Source: Craspedostauros australis (taxonomy: Eukaryota > Bacillariophyta > Bacillariophyceae > Mastogloiales > Achnanthaceae). From it: a stretch of 64,000 nt of DNA. The position numbers were made by a program, and so were the translations under genes. The number at the start of each line of letters is the position of its first letter. Positions within the stretch are counted from its first letter, which is position 1. Shown here one piece after another: positions 40,832 through 51,239 of the stretch. The stretch lies in contig JAMXDE010000006.1 in the NCBI GenBank assembly GCA_026770025.1, positions 3,106,001 to 3,170,000 on the forward strand, in the 5' to 3' direction. A model generated the notes under the pieces. It did not search any database. It was given only the letters and a program-made list of their open reading frames with translations, and was not told where the DNA came from.

Positions 40832-41623
40832 TGTTGGCAAGTTCCGCGCACGGTAACCTACGATCATGGAAGATGGTGTTGGTTGATAGTCTTCTGTTTG
40901 CTATTTCATTAGTTGGCTACTCCGATGCTCTCGGTGTACGTCGTTCTCTCGCCCGATGCTCTCGGCGCTTCAATCTGTTTCGTAGATTCGGTCTCCGACT
41001 ATGAGTCGGTACGCGAGATGCTCTCTCGCTCCTCTCTGTATTCTCTCTCTCTCAACATCGTGTGCTCGTCGCGCACGATACTCCGTGTTCGATACGTACT
41101 CCGTATTCGACACTCCGTTCGTTCAGTACTGGTTCCTACTCCATGAGTACTTACCATTTGAAGTTCACCTTCTGTATCCATGATGCTGATGTCCTTCGGT
41201 CATCGGATCTTCGCTTCCTGCTCTGACTTGGAGACAGATGTCGACGTGGTGACATGATGACATCCTGTCGACGTCAGTAGGTGTCCTTCTGCTCTCCAGA
41301 TGTCACGTTCCATTGGTGATGCAGTAGTCTGTCAGGTGATATCGTCATCTGAGGTTTAGTTGGGAAGTACCTCAAGATTCTCTTGGTACCATTGATGGAT
41401 GGACGGACGATCTTCCAATTCTCTCAGAAATCGTCATTTGCAAATTTCCTCCAGAAATCTTGCCCCTTTTCGTGTGTTCCGTTTCCCCTGTAATTCTGAC
41501 GAATCACAGTATACTATCGACACGAATGTAGTTATACCGTCCAAGTGCGTATGAGAGAATAACGGGTGAACGATGCACATATACACGTACATCTCGACAT
41601 ATACTCACATGTACATCTCGACA
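40832..41623 (-). repeat. Copia LTR E, 5' LTR of element 2 (792 bp)
   Basis: TG...CA termini in element orientation. It carries the C-type variants (GCAGGAAGCG, TCACCTG) and differs from C at about eight positions by eye. The adjacent host bases read AACGAC, matching those after LTR C. Confidence 0.92.
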
Positions 41624-42448
41624 GTCGTTGGACTCGCGTGCCATGGGGAGGCGGACGTCGAAGAATGTCTTGGAGAATTCACTCAGCACGTCGTTAACAC
41701 TGATCAGCTCAGCTGGTCTCGCTGCCCGTCTCGGGTATGCCACCACTTTCCGCTTTGGCTTGCGCTGCTTTTTCTTCTTCTTCGGGTTTGGCGATGTTGT
41801 GGACTCTTCTTCGTCTTCGAACTCGATGCCTTTGGCTTGCATGAAAACGATTCTCGCTGCAACCCATGCCGAGGTCTCGTGTGTGGCCTTGATGGTACCC
41901 GCGTTCCACATACTTGGAAAGATGTTCGCTGTTGCCAGCAACCGAACCATGAGTTCCACCATGTTGATGTTCCTGTCGGGCTGGAGCTTGTTGTCGTATG
42001 CGTTTTGGAACGCGTCCAACCATTCCTCCAGTGTTGCGCCTTCGGTGCTGTTGGCTGCCATCATTTTCAGGTGTGCGACTGTTTCGTCGAGCGCTCCCTC
42101 CGCCCCTGTGGCGGCTGTGAAAGGTTCCGCGCTTTGGGTCAGAAGATTCCGTTCAAGGAGAATGTCACCCCAGGATTTCTCATGGTCGTGACTCCAGATC
42201 CATCGGGTGCCTCCCTGCTTGGTGTCGTTTTTCGTCTGTTTCTTCCTTGCTCCTTCTCTTGCCTGTTTCCGACCACCTCCGCCACGCCCGGCATTGCCGT
42301 CACCACCATTGTGTCGGCCTCCTCTTCCTGATCGTCCCGGTGTCCTTGGCTGCCCGCGGAGGGGGGGCTTTGCAGTGGCTTTGCCATTGCCGTTCGGTGC
42401 GTCGGTGCGCGCCATTGTCTGGAGTTTTTCCTGGTAGGGTTTGTACAC
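41624..42448 (-). pseudogene. LINE1 ORF1, N-terminal part (275 codons)
   Basis: The frame starts at ATG 42448. It encodes a Gly/Arg/Lys-rich basic region (about residues 20-85), then an alpha-helical part (RWIWSHDHEKSW, AEPFTAATGAEG, EEWLDAFQNAY), then a second Lys-rich patch (about 225-240). It ends in ...ARESND at LTR E. The next codon of the original gene is at 20969, so the whole ORF1 would be about 789 codons. The basic regions fit nucleic-acid binding. Confidence 0.85.
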
Positions 42449-43432
42449 GTTCTACGTTGTTTTTTCAGTACTGGTCCTACATACGTCTTCTCGGTGGAAG
42501 GGTCACGCGGACTGTGCTCCTGCAGCTTCTCATCCTGGGACATCTCTGGTCCTCTCCGATCCTTCTCCGGTCATTCACTGGTTCGTCATCAGGGACCCGT
42601 TCACAAGCCATCTCACACTTCGTGACGCCGGCCTGTCCTGAATACTCTTTTCATGTTCGTTGCGACATGGGGGCCGTAGTCGCATGTATCGTGATGCTGG
42701 TCACAAGTCCAACATCACCGCCCCCTGCGACATACACGTGTGACTCCCATTCCTGCATTGAGGTCACAAACATCACGATCCGGTTCGCATTTGGTACGTG
42801 GCGTTCTCCACCTCAAAAACACGCGCAGCTCACAATTTTGGTGCCACAAAAATCCAAATTGGGTGATGCGGTAATATATCGTTTCATGATGCTCGACTCC
42901 ACATACATGAGAGTTGCGGTAATTTGGTGTTTCAGAACACCCGATTCCTGACAAATAGTACCAGCGACAGCGATAGAGACGATGGAGTAGCTATCGATGA
43001 TTTGCGTGTGGGTGCTTGGCAGCAAACAACAAAGAGGTGGCTGTTGTGTTACCAACTTGTCGTGATAGGAAGGCGTTATTAGACGTTATGCGCCATGTTT
43101 CAAATGACGACAATCTTGTGAAGAACTTGACTTACATCCGCAAGAGCATTCAGACTTTCAGAATGGATTCAGAACGGATTCAGAACTTCAGAAGTTCTGA
43201 TTCTGAATTCAGAATGAGTTGCCTGATTCAGAACAGCGACAGGAAGACGCTGAAGTGTTCCGTGTTGAGTGGCCTGCCCTGCTCTCTAACCGTTAATAGT
43301 TTCAATACACCGTTATATTCAATATCCAAATGTGTCTCCACAGAATGAAACACGAACCCACGAAACTGATGGTGAAGTAGTCTAATGAGTCAAATGTCAA
43401 ACCATCTTATTTATCCATGACTAATCCAAGTA
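42449..43432. other. LINE1 5' flank and unique sequence
   Basis: The right neighbour of LINE1 ORF1 probably contains its 5' UTR (minus strand), whose start I cannot define. No gene was seen. A cluster of ATTCAGAA-type repeats and palindromes lies near 43146-43235. Confidence 0.45.
43146..43235. repeat. ATTCAGAA repeat cluster with two palindromes
   Basis: Repeats of CAGAA and GATTCAGAAC occur in both orientations. CAGAACTTC-A-GAAGTTCTG (43181-43199) is an inverted repeat with a one-base centre. ATTCTGAATTCAGAAT (43200-43215) is a perfect 16-bp palindrome immediately next to it. Confidence 0.8.
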
Positions 43433-46144
43433 TCGGACAGTCCAGCCAACACAAGCGAAAAAAGCAAAACGCGCGGACTATTATAATAGTCCGTAAAATC
43501 GCTATTTGGTTGTCACCGTTGCGCGAAAAATTCGCGCACAACAGACAACACTCCTCCCCAAACAATGGAGCGTCGCCCTGCTTGTGCGTTCCGACATATC
43601 CGTTCGCTTGCGCACAATGCCCTACTGAACTTTTCGCACTTGGAGACAGACGGTTAAGCTGCAGTTTTCGTGTCCAACACAAGTGTCGCACCCACTGCCA
43701 CAAAATCACGATCGAAGTTTCAGAAAATTCACTTGTTCGTCTCCAACAAATGGACAGATCAAGGCGACTTCCTCGCAAGGGAGAGTGTTTGGCCGATCAA
43801 CTATGACGCCGTTGGCGCCGCTGACGCCGTTGACGATGCAAGAAGAGCACTTGTATGGAACGAGGTGCTCTTCGTCGATGCCAAGTGGCAGGTCCATTCG
43901 TCATCTTGGCTATTTCCACCGATCCAGTTCATGCATCGATGCGTGGATCAGTGCACTGCGTTGACCTTTCTCTCTCTCTCTTGCATGGTCCCATCCATCC
44001 ACTCACCTCTTGTGCCATCAGCCAGGCCACAACAAATCCGAAGACAGCTGGCCAACGATCACCATCTCTTTTCAGTTGATGCCATATTTGGTGAAGAAAA
44101 GGAGCTTGATCTTTGACACTCACTCACAAGGAAACCGACGATCGGAGAAGAGCAGGCCTTCTTTCCACACAAGCGATCAAACTGGACGACCGACATCAAA
44201 CAGCATTCAGACCAGCGTGCGTCTGTTCATCATCGGCTGGCACCTCGACTTGCTCATTCATCGATCTGCGTACCCACCCATTCATCCAACCATCCAACCA
44301 TCCATTCATCGACGGCTTCACCCTTGCCATTTCCAACACCCAAAACAGGAACAACGCCAACTGAATACACAACCAAATGCGATGACATTGCGCATCGCAG
44401 AGGACAGTACAAATAGAATATAGCATCAGGATGTCGCAGATATTCGCCAACATGAGCGACAAGCAGGCCAAACCGGGCGCTCTCACTGACGAAGGCTTCA
44501 AGGAGTTCCAGAGGCTCACGGGCTATGAACTCATCGACAACTTCCCGCTCAACATGGACTTCAATGGATTGCCCAACTCCTTCTGCTCCCGCACGCAGGT
44601 CATCGTCCGCATGGACGACCGCGCCAGACGATCCAACCTCTTCACGACGCGCATGGACCCGCGCAAGCTGGAGAACCAGGTCATCCAGGCCCTCGACGTC
44701 ATATTCTCCACCACATACAGCTGCTCGCCCTCTAAGCAACCTAAGGCCTTCCTCGTCATTGACATCCTGCGTCTCTCGGACGGCAGCATGGCGCACGGCA
44801 TGTCGGGTCCAGTCGGTTCCAAGATGGGCCGCACCGAGCTCGGATGCATGTGGCGCCTCTGCAAGGTCACGAGGGGTTCCAAGGCGCAGCCCAACTTCAA
44901 CAAGCTCGTCGCGGGCGGTCTTGTCTACAAATGGGCCGACGACGACACCATGTTCAACTGCGTGGCCTGCGGATCCTCCTGCCTCCTCGATGCCATCGTG
45001 CCCAAGGTCGGTCAAGACATTGACCTCGCTCTGCGGCAAGGCAGCAAGGCCGTGTCGGATCTCTCCGACGCTTCGGAGAGCTGCGGCGGCACGCATTCGA
45101 CGAACGAACGGTCCGATGGCAGCACCTTCTCCGCCAGCACGCACTCGACGAGCAAACGGTCCGATGGCAGCACCGTCTCCGCCAACACGCACTCGACGAG
45201 CGAATGGTCCAATAGCAGCACCCTCTCCACCAGCGCGAGCGAGGCGGAGAATCTTAGAAGATCGCTGCCGATGCATTTGCGGTTGGCGAGTTTCTAACGC
45301 CCGTCGGGGGGTGGGCGCAGTGATACTCCGCGCCGCACGCGAGGGGCCAAAAGAAAGCGGCGATCCACGCGGACGAAGCGCTTGCCGCAAAGCATCTTGT
45401 CAGTGCAATGGAGAGGGATGTGTGGTTGCGCACACAACGAACAGAACAAGCGTACTCTGCACATTGCGTTGCCGCACACATTACAAAGATTGTCGGTGGC
45501 AAACTTTCCGAGCCTTATCCAACGCCACGTCGTCTCTCAATGGCTGCCGTCTCTTCCAGGAACAGAAGAAGAACGATACAACACTCACATGTACCATGGC
45601 ACCATCGTATCGGCGGCAGGTTCGTACCAGCCGACGTACTGACATGACGACGGTTGACGACGCGTGGAATCATCTCTTGATGCGCTTCCGTTCCTTCTTT
45701 GCGCCAAAACCTGAGATTCATCAGCGGAGTGCAACAACCAAAACTTCCCTCTGATTCAAATCTCTCTCTCTCTCTCTTGTTGGTGTGAAAGTCTCAACGA
45801 ATGGCAGAGAGCACGTGGGAAGAGAAGGAAGAGCAAAATCGTGCGAAACAAGCTGCCAACCACAGCAACTGCACGAGCTATCGAGGAGAATATGATTATG
45901 GCTTTCTCTGCGTTTGGGACGACATATCAGTCATCTCATAAAATTCAACCAACCATCACAGTATCACATTCAGCAAATCAACTCACAGGACCACTCCCTC
46001 GTGGTACGTCGCTTCGTTGTGGATCCTCAGTCTGAGAAAGCGCGACTTGCCAGCCTCGCCGTCGTGCCCACACTATCTCACCTCCTTTCCTTGACATACT
46101 CGTACTTCGTGGACCATCCGCCGCCGACCACCAACCATCGCCCA
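43433..46144 (+). repeat. Segmental duplication, copy 2
   Basis: Collinear with 5627-8243. It differs by substitutions and indels, including an insertion near 45550-45650 and an extra 48-bp coding unit in the gene. It contains the paralogous gene 44431-45297. The two copies bracket the retrotransposon island in direct orientation. Confidence 0.9.
44431..45297 (+). CDS. Hypothetical protein, duplicated gene copy 2 (288 aa)
   Basis: Paralogue of the 6635-7447 gene with the same N-terminal body and C-terminal tail. It carries three 16-residue THST...S units instead of two, and a slightly longer linker (ASEAEN). Most substitutions are conservative. Family and function are unknown. The conserved upstream Met (MSQIFANMSDKQ) supports the start at 44431. 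Confidence 0.75.
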   Translation: MSQIFANMSDKQAKPGALTDEGFKEFQRLTGYELIDNFPLNMDFNGLPNSFCSRTQVIVRMDDRARRSNLFTTRMDPRKLENQVIQALDVIFSTTYSCSPSKQPKAFLVIDILRLSDGSMAHGMSGPVGSKMGRTELGCMWRLCKVTRGSKAQPNFNKLVAGGLVYKWADDDTMFNCVACGSSCLLDAIVPKVGQDIDLALRQGSKAVSDLSDASESCGGTHSTNERSDGSTFSASTHSTSKRSDGSTVSANTHSTSEWSNSSTLSTSASEAENLRRSLPMHLRLASF

Positions 46145-46200
46145 ACTACTGCGCTCCTTCATCTGGTTCTTGCGAATGACACAGGCACAAAACACGAAAC

Positions 46201-47643
46201 ATGGGAGACAGCACATGGATCTCGGGTGCCTTTGGCTACGGCATCGCGGTTCCCGTCAAACACATCAAGGAGGTGAGAGAACCTGGATCGCCCAACCAAG
46301 AAACAGGGTACTTGGACGACTTGAAACAAGTTGACCAGGCATGGTTGCTGGAGTCATTCTCCGGCTACCACTTTTACAACATCTACAACGCCTTCGTGTT
46401 CCTCTCCAAGGACAAGATAATGAGAACACCATCCATGGATATGACTGATGAGGAGGCATCAGCAGACGACAACTATCAACGTTTCAGCGTCCGAGTTGAC
46501 CTCAAGAATAACGACCCACTTCACGAACCATACGATGAGTTGAACACAGAACTAATCGCTGTCGCACAACAACTGCTGCCCAAGACCGAAGGCAAGCTGT
46601 GGTATCCCCCAGGTATGTACAGTTTCCTCACCTTCATGGGAGACGGTGCGTTCAATGAACTCCAACCAGTGAATCCGGTCTCCAAGAAGATCAAAAGAAT
46701 GACTCCCGTCTCTTCCGGAGCTGTGAAAGACAGTGACCCCACGCCATTTCACCCTGACTGTCATCATCTCTTGGACATCAAATTGATGATCTTCGATGAG
46801 AAGGAGCACAGCTCTGATAGCGATGGTGATAGCGAGAGCGATGCAGAAGAGAGACCATTCCACATCATCGAGTCCAACAGAGCTCTGTTGTCCCAACGTG
46901 CCCCAAACTTTGAGAAATTCATTGCGAAGCATGGGACGACCAACACCATCGTTGGTGGCGGTGGTGGTAGCGGCGGCAGCGGTGGGAATGAAAGTAGCCC
47001 TGCGAAGATCACAGAGGTGACCATTCGATTGGACGAGCTGCGTGCAAGCGCGTTGAGAGATGTACTGTACTACTACACCACCCGCAACTTCGTTGGTGGA
47101 CTGCCAACATTCGAAGAAGACCCCAATCGGTTCCGTGCTGTGCAGCAAGTCCGAGAAGAACTCGGCATTCGCGAACGGCATTCTTGGTGCGATCTGAACG
47201 TCAAGACTCACAAGGCTTTCTCGAAGCGACCATCTTCCGAGACTGTGACGTTCATCACCAGGTCGAAAAAAGTCCATGCCCCCAAGGCCATCCTCGGACT
47301 CGTGAACCCAGTCTTGTACGGTATCATGTATTCCAACAAGGATGAAGATGGCAACGGTGACGGGTCTCCGCAACGCATCAACTGGCATTACTACCCATCT
47401 GCGGTAGTGCGGTACGTATTGTTGGCATTGATTCTGGGCGACAAGAGAGGTGGAAAGATCGAGATTCCCCATGAGCACGTCGAATGGATCGAGACGTTGA
47501 TGAAAGACTTGGGTGAAAGCAAGAAATCGCTGGCATTGTTGTACGGGTCGCCGTATAAAGAAAATTTTGAGATGACCTACAGCTTCAGGGACCAAGCCTA
47601 CGGAGAGGGTGGTTATTCCGACTACGTGGTGGAGTGGGGTTGA
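46201..47643 (+). CDS. Hypothetical protein, possible BTB-like C-terminal domain (480 aa)
   Basis: Begins MGDSTWISGAFGYG and has no signal peptide. A Gly/Ser-rich linker lies at about residues 258-272. The C-terminal half contains VHAPKAILGLVNPVLYGIMYS followed by spaced hydrophobic segments and ...LALLYGS, faintly resembling BTB/POZ proteins (His-Ala-x-Lys-Ala-x-Leu, then Pro-x-Phe/Leu). This is a weak similarity. It sits just right of segmental duplication copy 2, with no equivalent beside copy 1. It is an uninterrupted frame. Confidence 0.65.
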   Translation: MGDSTWISGAFGYGIAVPVKHIKEVREPGSPNQETGYLDDLKQVDQAWLLESFSGYHFYNIYNAFVFLSKDKIMRTPSMDMTDEEASADDNYQRFSVRVDLKNNDPLHEPYDELNTELIAVAQQLLPKTEGKLWYPPGMYSFLTFMGDGAFNELQPVNPVSKKIKRMTPVSSGAVKDSDPTPFHPDCHHLLDIKLMIFDEKEHSSDSDGDSESDAEERPFHIIESNRALLSQRAPNFEKFIAKHGTTNTIVGGGGGSGGSGGNESSPAKITEVTIRLDELRASALRDVLYYYTTRNFVGGLPTFEEDPNRFRAVQQVREELGIRERHSWCDLNVKTHKAFSKRPSSETVTFITRSKKVHAPKAILGLVNPVLYGIMYSNKDEDGNGDGSPQRINWHYYPSAVVRYVLLALILGDKRGGKIEIPHEHVEWIETLMKDLGESKKSLALLYGSPYKENFEMTYSFRDQAYGEGGYSDYVVEWG

Positions 47644-48605
47644 TATTCAGTGAGATGAGTCAACAGAGACCCTGCTCGGTAACCACACCCACACCCGTGC
47701 CAGTATCACCATCCATGCAATGATGTTACGAATAGATCGTATCGTTCGGCGCATGGCGCGCATCCTATCCACAGCAAGTTCGTTTGAACAGGAGTATGGC
47801 ACTCAAGTGCGAGTACGAGTATGAGTACTTGTAAATTCACGCATCATAGTTACGGACGTCAACATACCATACACTCGTACCCAACAGGAACACGTTTCGA
47901 GATGAACGAGAGAGCAGAATGAGGAAGTGCTGGTACCTTGTCCTGTCGCAACATCCTCGTCCTTCTTGACTTGCTTCGAAGGGATGTTTTGATAGGTGGC
48001 TCTGTTGGGGGTGTGACCCCATTCTCAATCGCCGACGGCAGTTCCCTTCGCCGTTTCAACTGTCGTCACGCACACTCGCTTCTTCTGTTCGGTCTCAATC
48101 TGCTTTGCTCACTGTTTGCCTCGCTACGCCAACGTGATGCCCGCGCCGGTCCATGATGCCGGCTGCGGGATCGTGCATGCACAACATGGCACATGCCATA
48201 CTTGGGCGAAGATCCAGAAGGATGCGGACACAGATGAGGTGTGTTTGGTGGCAATCTTCGCCGCTGGACTTTGTTGTTGTTGTTCTGTGGGGCCGTGGCA
48301 CGTTTGTGATGGACACGTTTGGAGATTCATCGAGGTTTGGTTGCAATCGAACGAATCAAGATGACCGGAATCTGGAATTTGTTGGTCTGCCGTGTTGCGC
48401 CAACAACACCGTGGAGCGCAAGTCGACGATGACAATGGCGAACGGCGCTGGCAAGAACGCGGAGCTGCGCTGCCCAACGTGCGCAAACACAAGCAATTGC
48501 ACCATTGTGCTGAAGGAACGGCTTGAGTTGGCGCGCTTTCACAACACAAGGGCGAAGAAGAAGAAGAAGTAAATATAATACCATCAATACAAGCACAGGA
48601 GCAAC
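47644..48605. other. Intergenic region with a possible small Cys-containing ORF
   Basis: A plus-strand frame ending at 48572 (TAA) includes a C-terminal block with RCPTCANTSNC and a Lys-rich end (KKKKK). An in-frame Met at 48430 would give 47 residues. I cannot assign it and saw no clear splice structure. Otherwise there is nothing recognisable. The right end should contain the ELOF1 promoter. Confidence 0.35.
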
Positions 48606-49368
48606 ATGGGACGCAGAGCGAAGAAAGCACCAGTACGTGTGGCCAAGAAGCTGCTGCCCTCACGGCAGTGTTGTCATTGTCATTGTCATTGCCATTGTCA
48701 TTATCATTGTCGTTATTGTGCACAAGTCGGATGATGACAATGACAGCCATCTGCGCCATCGCTTGACTGGATCGCTCCATAACTCCATCACTACTCACCA
48801 CGATGCTTCGCTCTGTCTTTACCTGACGCACCAATGATTCGCCATCGCCGCTGCATCTCCGCCACGATGAACCGAATCACAGGTGCAAACGAAGAAGCGC
48901 GCGACGTTGGCCAAGCGCTTCAAATGTCCCTTCTGCTCGAATGAGAATGCCGTGGAATGCAAGATGGACTTTAAGGCCGGAACGGGAGCCTTGAGCTGCC
49001 GCCTGTGCGGTGCCAGCTACCAGATGCCGATCCATCATCTGCACGAGCCGGTGGATGTGTTTTCGGAGTGGCTCGATGATTGCGAAGCTGCCGCGCAAGG
49101 CAAACCCACCGGGGGCGACATCAATCCCTCATCCTCGTCGAATGGTGGCGGCAGTGGTGGTGGTGCGCTTTCCTCGCGGTACGATGACGATGATGAGCTG
49201 CCTCAGTCCTCAGGCTTGGGCGGCGGCGGCGGCACTGGCAGCAACAAACGAAGTCGAGACGGTGGAGAAGAAGCCAGGACGAAGTCGACGAAGAAGAAAT
49301 CAAAATCTTCATCGAAGAACTTTGCGGCGGTTGGGTTGGACGATTCTGACGACTCTGATGATGAATAG
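48606..49368 (+). CDS. ELOF1: Transcription elongation factor 1 homologue (ELOF1/Elf1), two exons
   Basis: Small zinc-ribbon factor that travels with RNA polymerase II during elongation. Exons are 48606-48632 and 48883-49368, joined by a 250-bp GT-AG intron in phase 0. The spliced product has 170 residues. The N-terminus MGRRAKKAP carries the basic tail typical of the family. The zinc ribbon has Cys24, Cys27, Cys48 and Cys51 (CPFC, CRLC), followed by the conserved PVDVFSEWLDDCEAA segment. Most ELOF1 proteins are about 80-145 residues. Here an additional Gly/Ser-rich, Lys-rich and finally acidic tail (DDSDDSDDE) is present. Confidence 0.95.
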
Positions 49369-50462
49369 GAACAGAGTTGAGTGCTACACATGCGTACGAT
49401 ACAACGTGCGCCTGTATGGTGTAGTGCTCCGAGTACTCTCTAGAGCACTCTGTGTTACATACCATACGAAAGCTCGTAGATTGCGGGAATAGAGAAACAC
49501 ACGATACACAACACGCGATACACGAACACTGACATCAATCGAACCCCAACGAAGCAAGTGAACCTGATGCGCATCTGATTGGTATGCGCATTGAGACATG
49601 GAAACACGTAGCACCGCGAGCATTCGTGGGCTTGGGATTGCGTGTTTGGGTGGTGTGGGTATGGTGCGAGCTGCTCCACATTGACGTGCAGCCGTTGCTT
49701 GAAAGGAGGTGCCAGCCATCTGCATTCACGCGAGCATGATGACTGGGAAGCGTGCATGCCATGTTGATTGAGCGGCCGCCTGCTTGTGGGAGTTGGCAAG
49801 TGTCTCGGATACAGAAACATACTCTGCATACCAGCGAGTGCTCTACTTTCCTCTCGCGCCCGGCCACGATCCCAAGGAGAAGCGAAGACTCCGCGGAGTT
49901 CATCACGAATGAACATGTTCCAGAGACAAGCATGATGTGGTTACAACACAAAGCGCGACACTGTCTGCTCTGGTACGAATAGATCAGAGTTCTTCATGTT
50001 GTGACATTCGCACTCTCCTGCTCCTTGCTGCGGTGTTGTGAATGGGTTGGTTTCGCGTATGAGTCCTGGGGGATGGCACGACGCCGATTCCCATTTCCGG
50101 GGATCGAGTCGCACAAACGTCATCATGATCTGGATGTGTGCCACTGGGATGATCCAAGAATTCCCGAAGCAGGCACCTGCGACGCTGTCGTGCTCCGCAG
50201 AGTATGGCACGACTACACCCCACAGCACTGTATGCGTACGTGTGGCAGCCTCCCTCATTCATGATTTGCGTACTATCATGCAGCACGACACTGATACTCG
50301 CGAGAGAGAGTCGTTCGCTTGCGCTATTCTATGTGTGTATGTGCCTCAAATTACTTTACTCTAACAACCTTACTCTGTGTCCCTACTGTAATAGCACGGC
50401 GCACGTCAAAGTGTGTTCATGAGTTGCCCTGCCCTGAGCCAAAATCGCATCGCAGTGCCCCC
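49369..50462. other. Intergenic region, no supported gene
   Basis: About 1.1 kb between convergent genes, presumably holding both 3' UTRs. Frames present have no domain features. Confidence 0.5.
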
Positions 50463-51239
50463 TCACAGCGACTCAGGTTGCGAGTATGACAGAAGTCGCA
50501 CGCGCACCTTGACGGCGAAGGGGCGGCTCTTGATGCGGTTCCATAGCTTGCCCGTCATCTTGCGCTGGTTCTTGCGCTTCGTGTCGAGCTTCATCTCGAT
50601 GGCGCGCGTCTGCTCTTGGGACAGACCGACCTCCTCGTGGAAGATCTTGCGGCGCGCCTGACGACTGAGCTTGTAGCAGCCCTTGTGTTGGACGGATCGG
50701 TGGTAGGATCTTAGTTCGACGGATTCGTCGTCGACGTAGGACCAGCCGATGCCCAGCGGGATGCCGAAGTGGACGTCTGGGTGGTTGCCGATGACGCGTT
50801 CGTAGTGTCGGACATGGACCGTGCCGAAGGAGACGTGGGGCTTCTGTTGCTGCGCGGACAGATCGTCTGTGACTTCCGAAGTGGACGATATCTGCCTCGC
50901 AGAAGTGGAGATGGTTGCGTGCGAGTGAGAGGAGGTGGTGGAGGCGGTTGCAGCTGTCTCATCGGAGGTGGAGATTACGGTGGCAGCATCATCTGCCTTG
51001 TTGGGATTGTCGGGCTTGATGATGTTGAGGAAGTTGACCATGCGTGTTGCCAGGGCAATCACCTCTGAAGGGTGCTCTGGCTGCTGCTCGTGTTCTGGTC
51101 CCTCCTCCTGTTGCTGTTGCTGTTGCCGCTGCTTCTGCAGTTCCCTGTCATCTGCGGAATCGTCAACCTGATCGGGACGGACCTCGATGAAGTGCTGTGG
51201 CTGGTGCATGCTGACTGGTGTTGTTGCGATGGTGATCAT
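50463..51239 (-). CDS. Conserved hypothetical protein with a VRxYERVIG...GIPLGIGW motif (258 aa)
   Basis: The N-terminal 130 residues are low complexity (poly-Gln, Ser/Thr). A conserved-looking motif lies at about residues 136-168: VSFGTVHVRHYERVIG, then PDVHFGIPLGIGWSY. I recall similar V-x-F-x-x-V-x-V-R-x-Y-E...GPPL-x-L-x-W motifs in many diatom proteins of unknown function. The remaining C-terminus is basic and helical. No membrane segment or signal peptide is present. Role unknown. Confidence 0.75.
   Translation of the reverse strand: MITIATTPVSMHQPQHFIEVRPDQVDDSADDRELQKQRQQQQQQEEGPEHEQQPEHPSEVIALATRMVNFLNIIKPDNPNKADDAATVISTSDETAATASTTSSHSHATISTSARQISSTSEVTDDLSAQQQKPHVSFGTVHVRHYERVIGNHPDVHFGIPLGIGWSYVDDESVELRSYHRSVQHKGCYKLSRQARRKIFHEEVGLSQEQTRAIEMKLDTKRKNQRKMTGKLWNRIKSRPFAVKVRVRLLSYSQPESL

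Larger units (their letters stand above)
33676..41623 (-). mobile_element. Copia-type LTR retrotransposon, element 2 (inverted relative to element 1)
   Basis: It has the same family and structure as element 1: 5' LTR E (40832-41623), one 2084-codon ORF (40749-34495), polypurine tract and 3' LTR D (33676-34474). The flanks differ: AACGAC beside LTR E, GCCTT beside LTR D (element orientation). LTR E pairs with LTR C of element 1 by target-site sequence and by similarity. The ORF is intact. Confidence 0.93.

Noticed and set aside
8689..41623. Idea that all five LTRs come from three simple insertions
   Set aside because: Only the E/C flanks share a target-site sequence. GCAGG, AGCTT, GAATC and GCCTT flanks have no partner, so simple insertions do not explain the layout.
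41573..42331. 252-codon plus-strand frame over the LINE1 ORF1 fragment
   Set aside because: It starts inside LTR E and is antisense to ORF1; an artefact of the junction.
44254..45390. 378-codon minus-strand frame across duplication copy 2
   Set aside because: Antisense shadow of the 288-aa gene, which has the better protein features and conserved substitutions.
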